Source: Maritimibacter sp. (GTDB lineage Bacteria > Pseudomonadota > Alphaproteobacteria > Rhodobacterales > Rhodobacteraceae). From it: 23,288 bases of DNA. Every line of letters begins with the position of its first letter. The first letter of the stretch is position 1. The notes below the pieces were generated by a model that saw only the letters and a list, made by a program, of their open reading frames with translations, was not told the DNA's origin and ran no database searches. Shown here piece after piece: positions 22,807 through 23,288 of this stretch. Made by a program: the position numbers and the translations under genes. Where the stretch lies: assembly GCA_020441225.1 (NCBI GenBank), contig JAGRMP010000170.1:8608-31895 (forward strand). The letters are read 5' to 3'.

Positions 22807-23288
22807 ATGAAGACCTATGTAGCCGGTCATCGCGGCATGGTGGGCGGGGCGATACTGCGCCGGCTCGAAGCCGATGGCCGCGAGACGATCACCCGCACCC
22901 ATGCCGAGCTCGACCTCACCGATCAGGCGGCCGTGCGCGACTTCATGCAGGATCAGAGGCCGGACCAGGTGATCCTGGCGGCCGCCAAGGTGGGCGGCAT
23001 TCTCGCCAACAACAGCTATCCGGCCGAGTTCATCTACGACAACCTGATCATGGAGGCGAATGTCATCCATCAGGCCTGGGCGGCCGGGGTGCAGCGGCTC
23101 TTGTTCCTCGGATCGTCCTGCATCTATCCCAAGTTGGCCGACCAGCCGATGCGCGAGGATGCGCTTCTCACCGGGACGCTGGAGCCGACGAACGAGCCTT
23201 ACGCGATCGCCAAGATCGCCGGTATCAAGCTGTGCGAGAGCTACAACCGTCAGTACGGCACCGACTACCGCTCGGTGATGCCCACGAA
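22807..23288 (+). CDS. fcl: GDP-L-fucose synthase, 5' part (runs off the window)
   Basis: The first 160 codons of a GDP-4-keto-6-deoxy-mannose 3,5-epimerase/4-reductase, continuing past the window end without a stop. The NADP-binding loop is [19 protein letters not shown] follows, then the catalytic segment GSSCIYP with Ser103/Ser104 and Cys105, and the Tyr/Lys pair Y132 and K136 in PYAIAK. Together with the preceding gmd product it makes GDP-L-fucose from GDP-mannose, so the polymer probably contains fucose. GAGGAG (22795-22800), overlapping the gmd stop, is an ideal ribosome site six bases before the ATG. Roughly half of the usual ~320 residues are present. Confidence 0.96.
   Translation, partial: MKTYVAGHRGMVGGAILRRLEADGRETITRTHAELDLTDQAAVRDFMQDQRPDQVILAAAKVGGILANNSYPAEFIYDNLIMEANVIHQAWAAGVQRLLFLGSSCIYPKLADQPMREDALLTGTLEPTNEPYAIAKIAGIKLCESYNRQYGTDYRSVMPT

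Overview
The window is high-GC DNA with alphaproteobacterial character, most likely from a Rhodobacterales (Rhodobacter/Roseobacter-type) chromosome. This rests on base composition, GTG and TTG starts supported by good ribosome sites, and family resemblance of the proteins. Every convincing gene is on the + strand.

Left edge (1-2834): the window opens inside a tRNA-Ser(GGA) gene whose 3' end, with encoded CCA, is complete. About 1 kb with no convincing gene follows. Then come two tightly spaced genes behind an exceptionally strong Shine-Dalgarno sequence. The first encodes a 94-aa beta-rich protein. The second encodes a 477-aa protein with a ConA-like middle region and a C-terminal SGNH/sialate-O-acetylesterase-type domain, and it has no signal peptide. 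The pair looks like virion spike genes. From memory, it matches the organisation of the Rhodobacter capsulatus gene transfer agent head-spike genes ghsA-ghsB, which lie outside the main GTA cluster and beside capsule genes. That identification is inference.

Main block (2913-20555): a consensus -35 hexamer followed by a near-perfect 21-bp dyad precedes a long one-strand exopolysaccharide/capsule locus. It encodes seven glycosyltransferases (one GT2, six GT-B type), a PglK-like ABC transporter (candidate repeat-unit flippase), a Wzy-like polymerase, two hexapeptide acyltransferases, a large OafA-type membrane O-acyltransferase with an SGNH domain, two polysaccharide pyruvyl transferases and a sulfotransferase-like protein. 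Many junctions overlap (ATGA, GTGA, 23 nt) or have short gaps, suggesting co-transcription.

Right block (20788-23288): an FkbM-type methyltransferase, then gmd and the 5' part of fcl, which together make GDP-L-fucose. fcl runs off the window.

Taken together, the genes would build a large fucose-containing repeat unit decorated with acetyl, pyruvate and possibly sulfate and methyl groups. It would be flipped, polymerised and displayed as capsule or exopolysaccharide. No initiating phosphoglycosyltransferase, Wzx flippase, Wzz/Wzc co-polymerase or Wza exporter is in the window. The most interesting feature is a probable particle spike pair with a carbohydrate-esterase domain directly beside the genes for a heavily acylated surface polymer: the candidate key next to the candidate lock.
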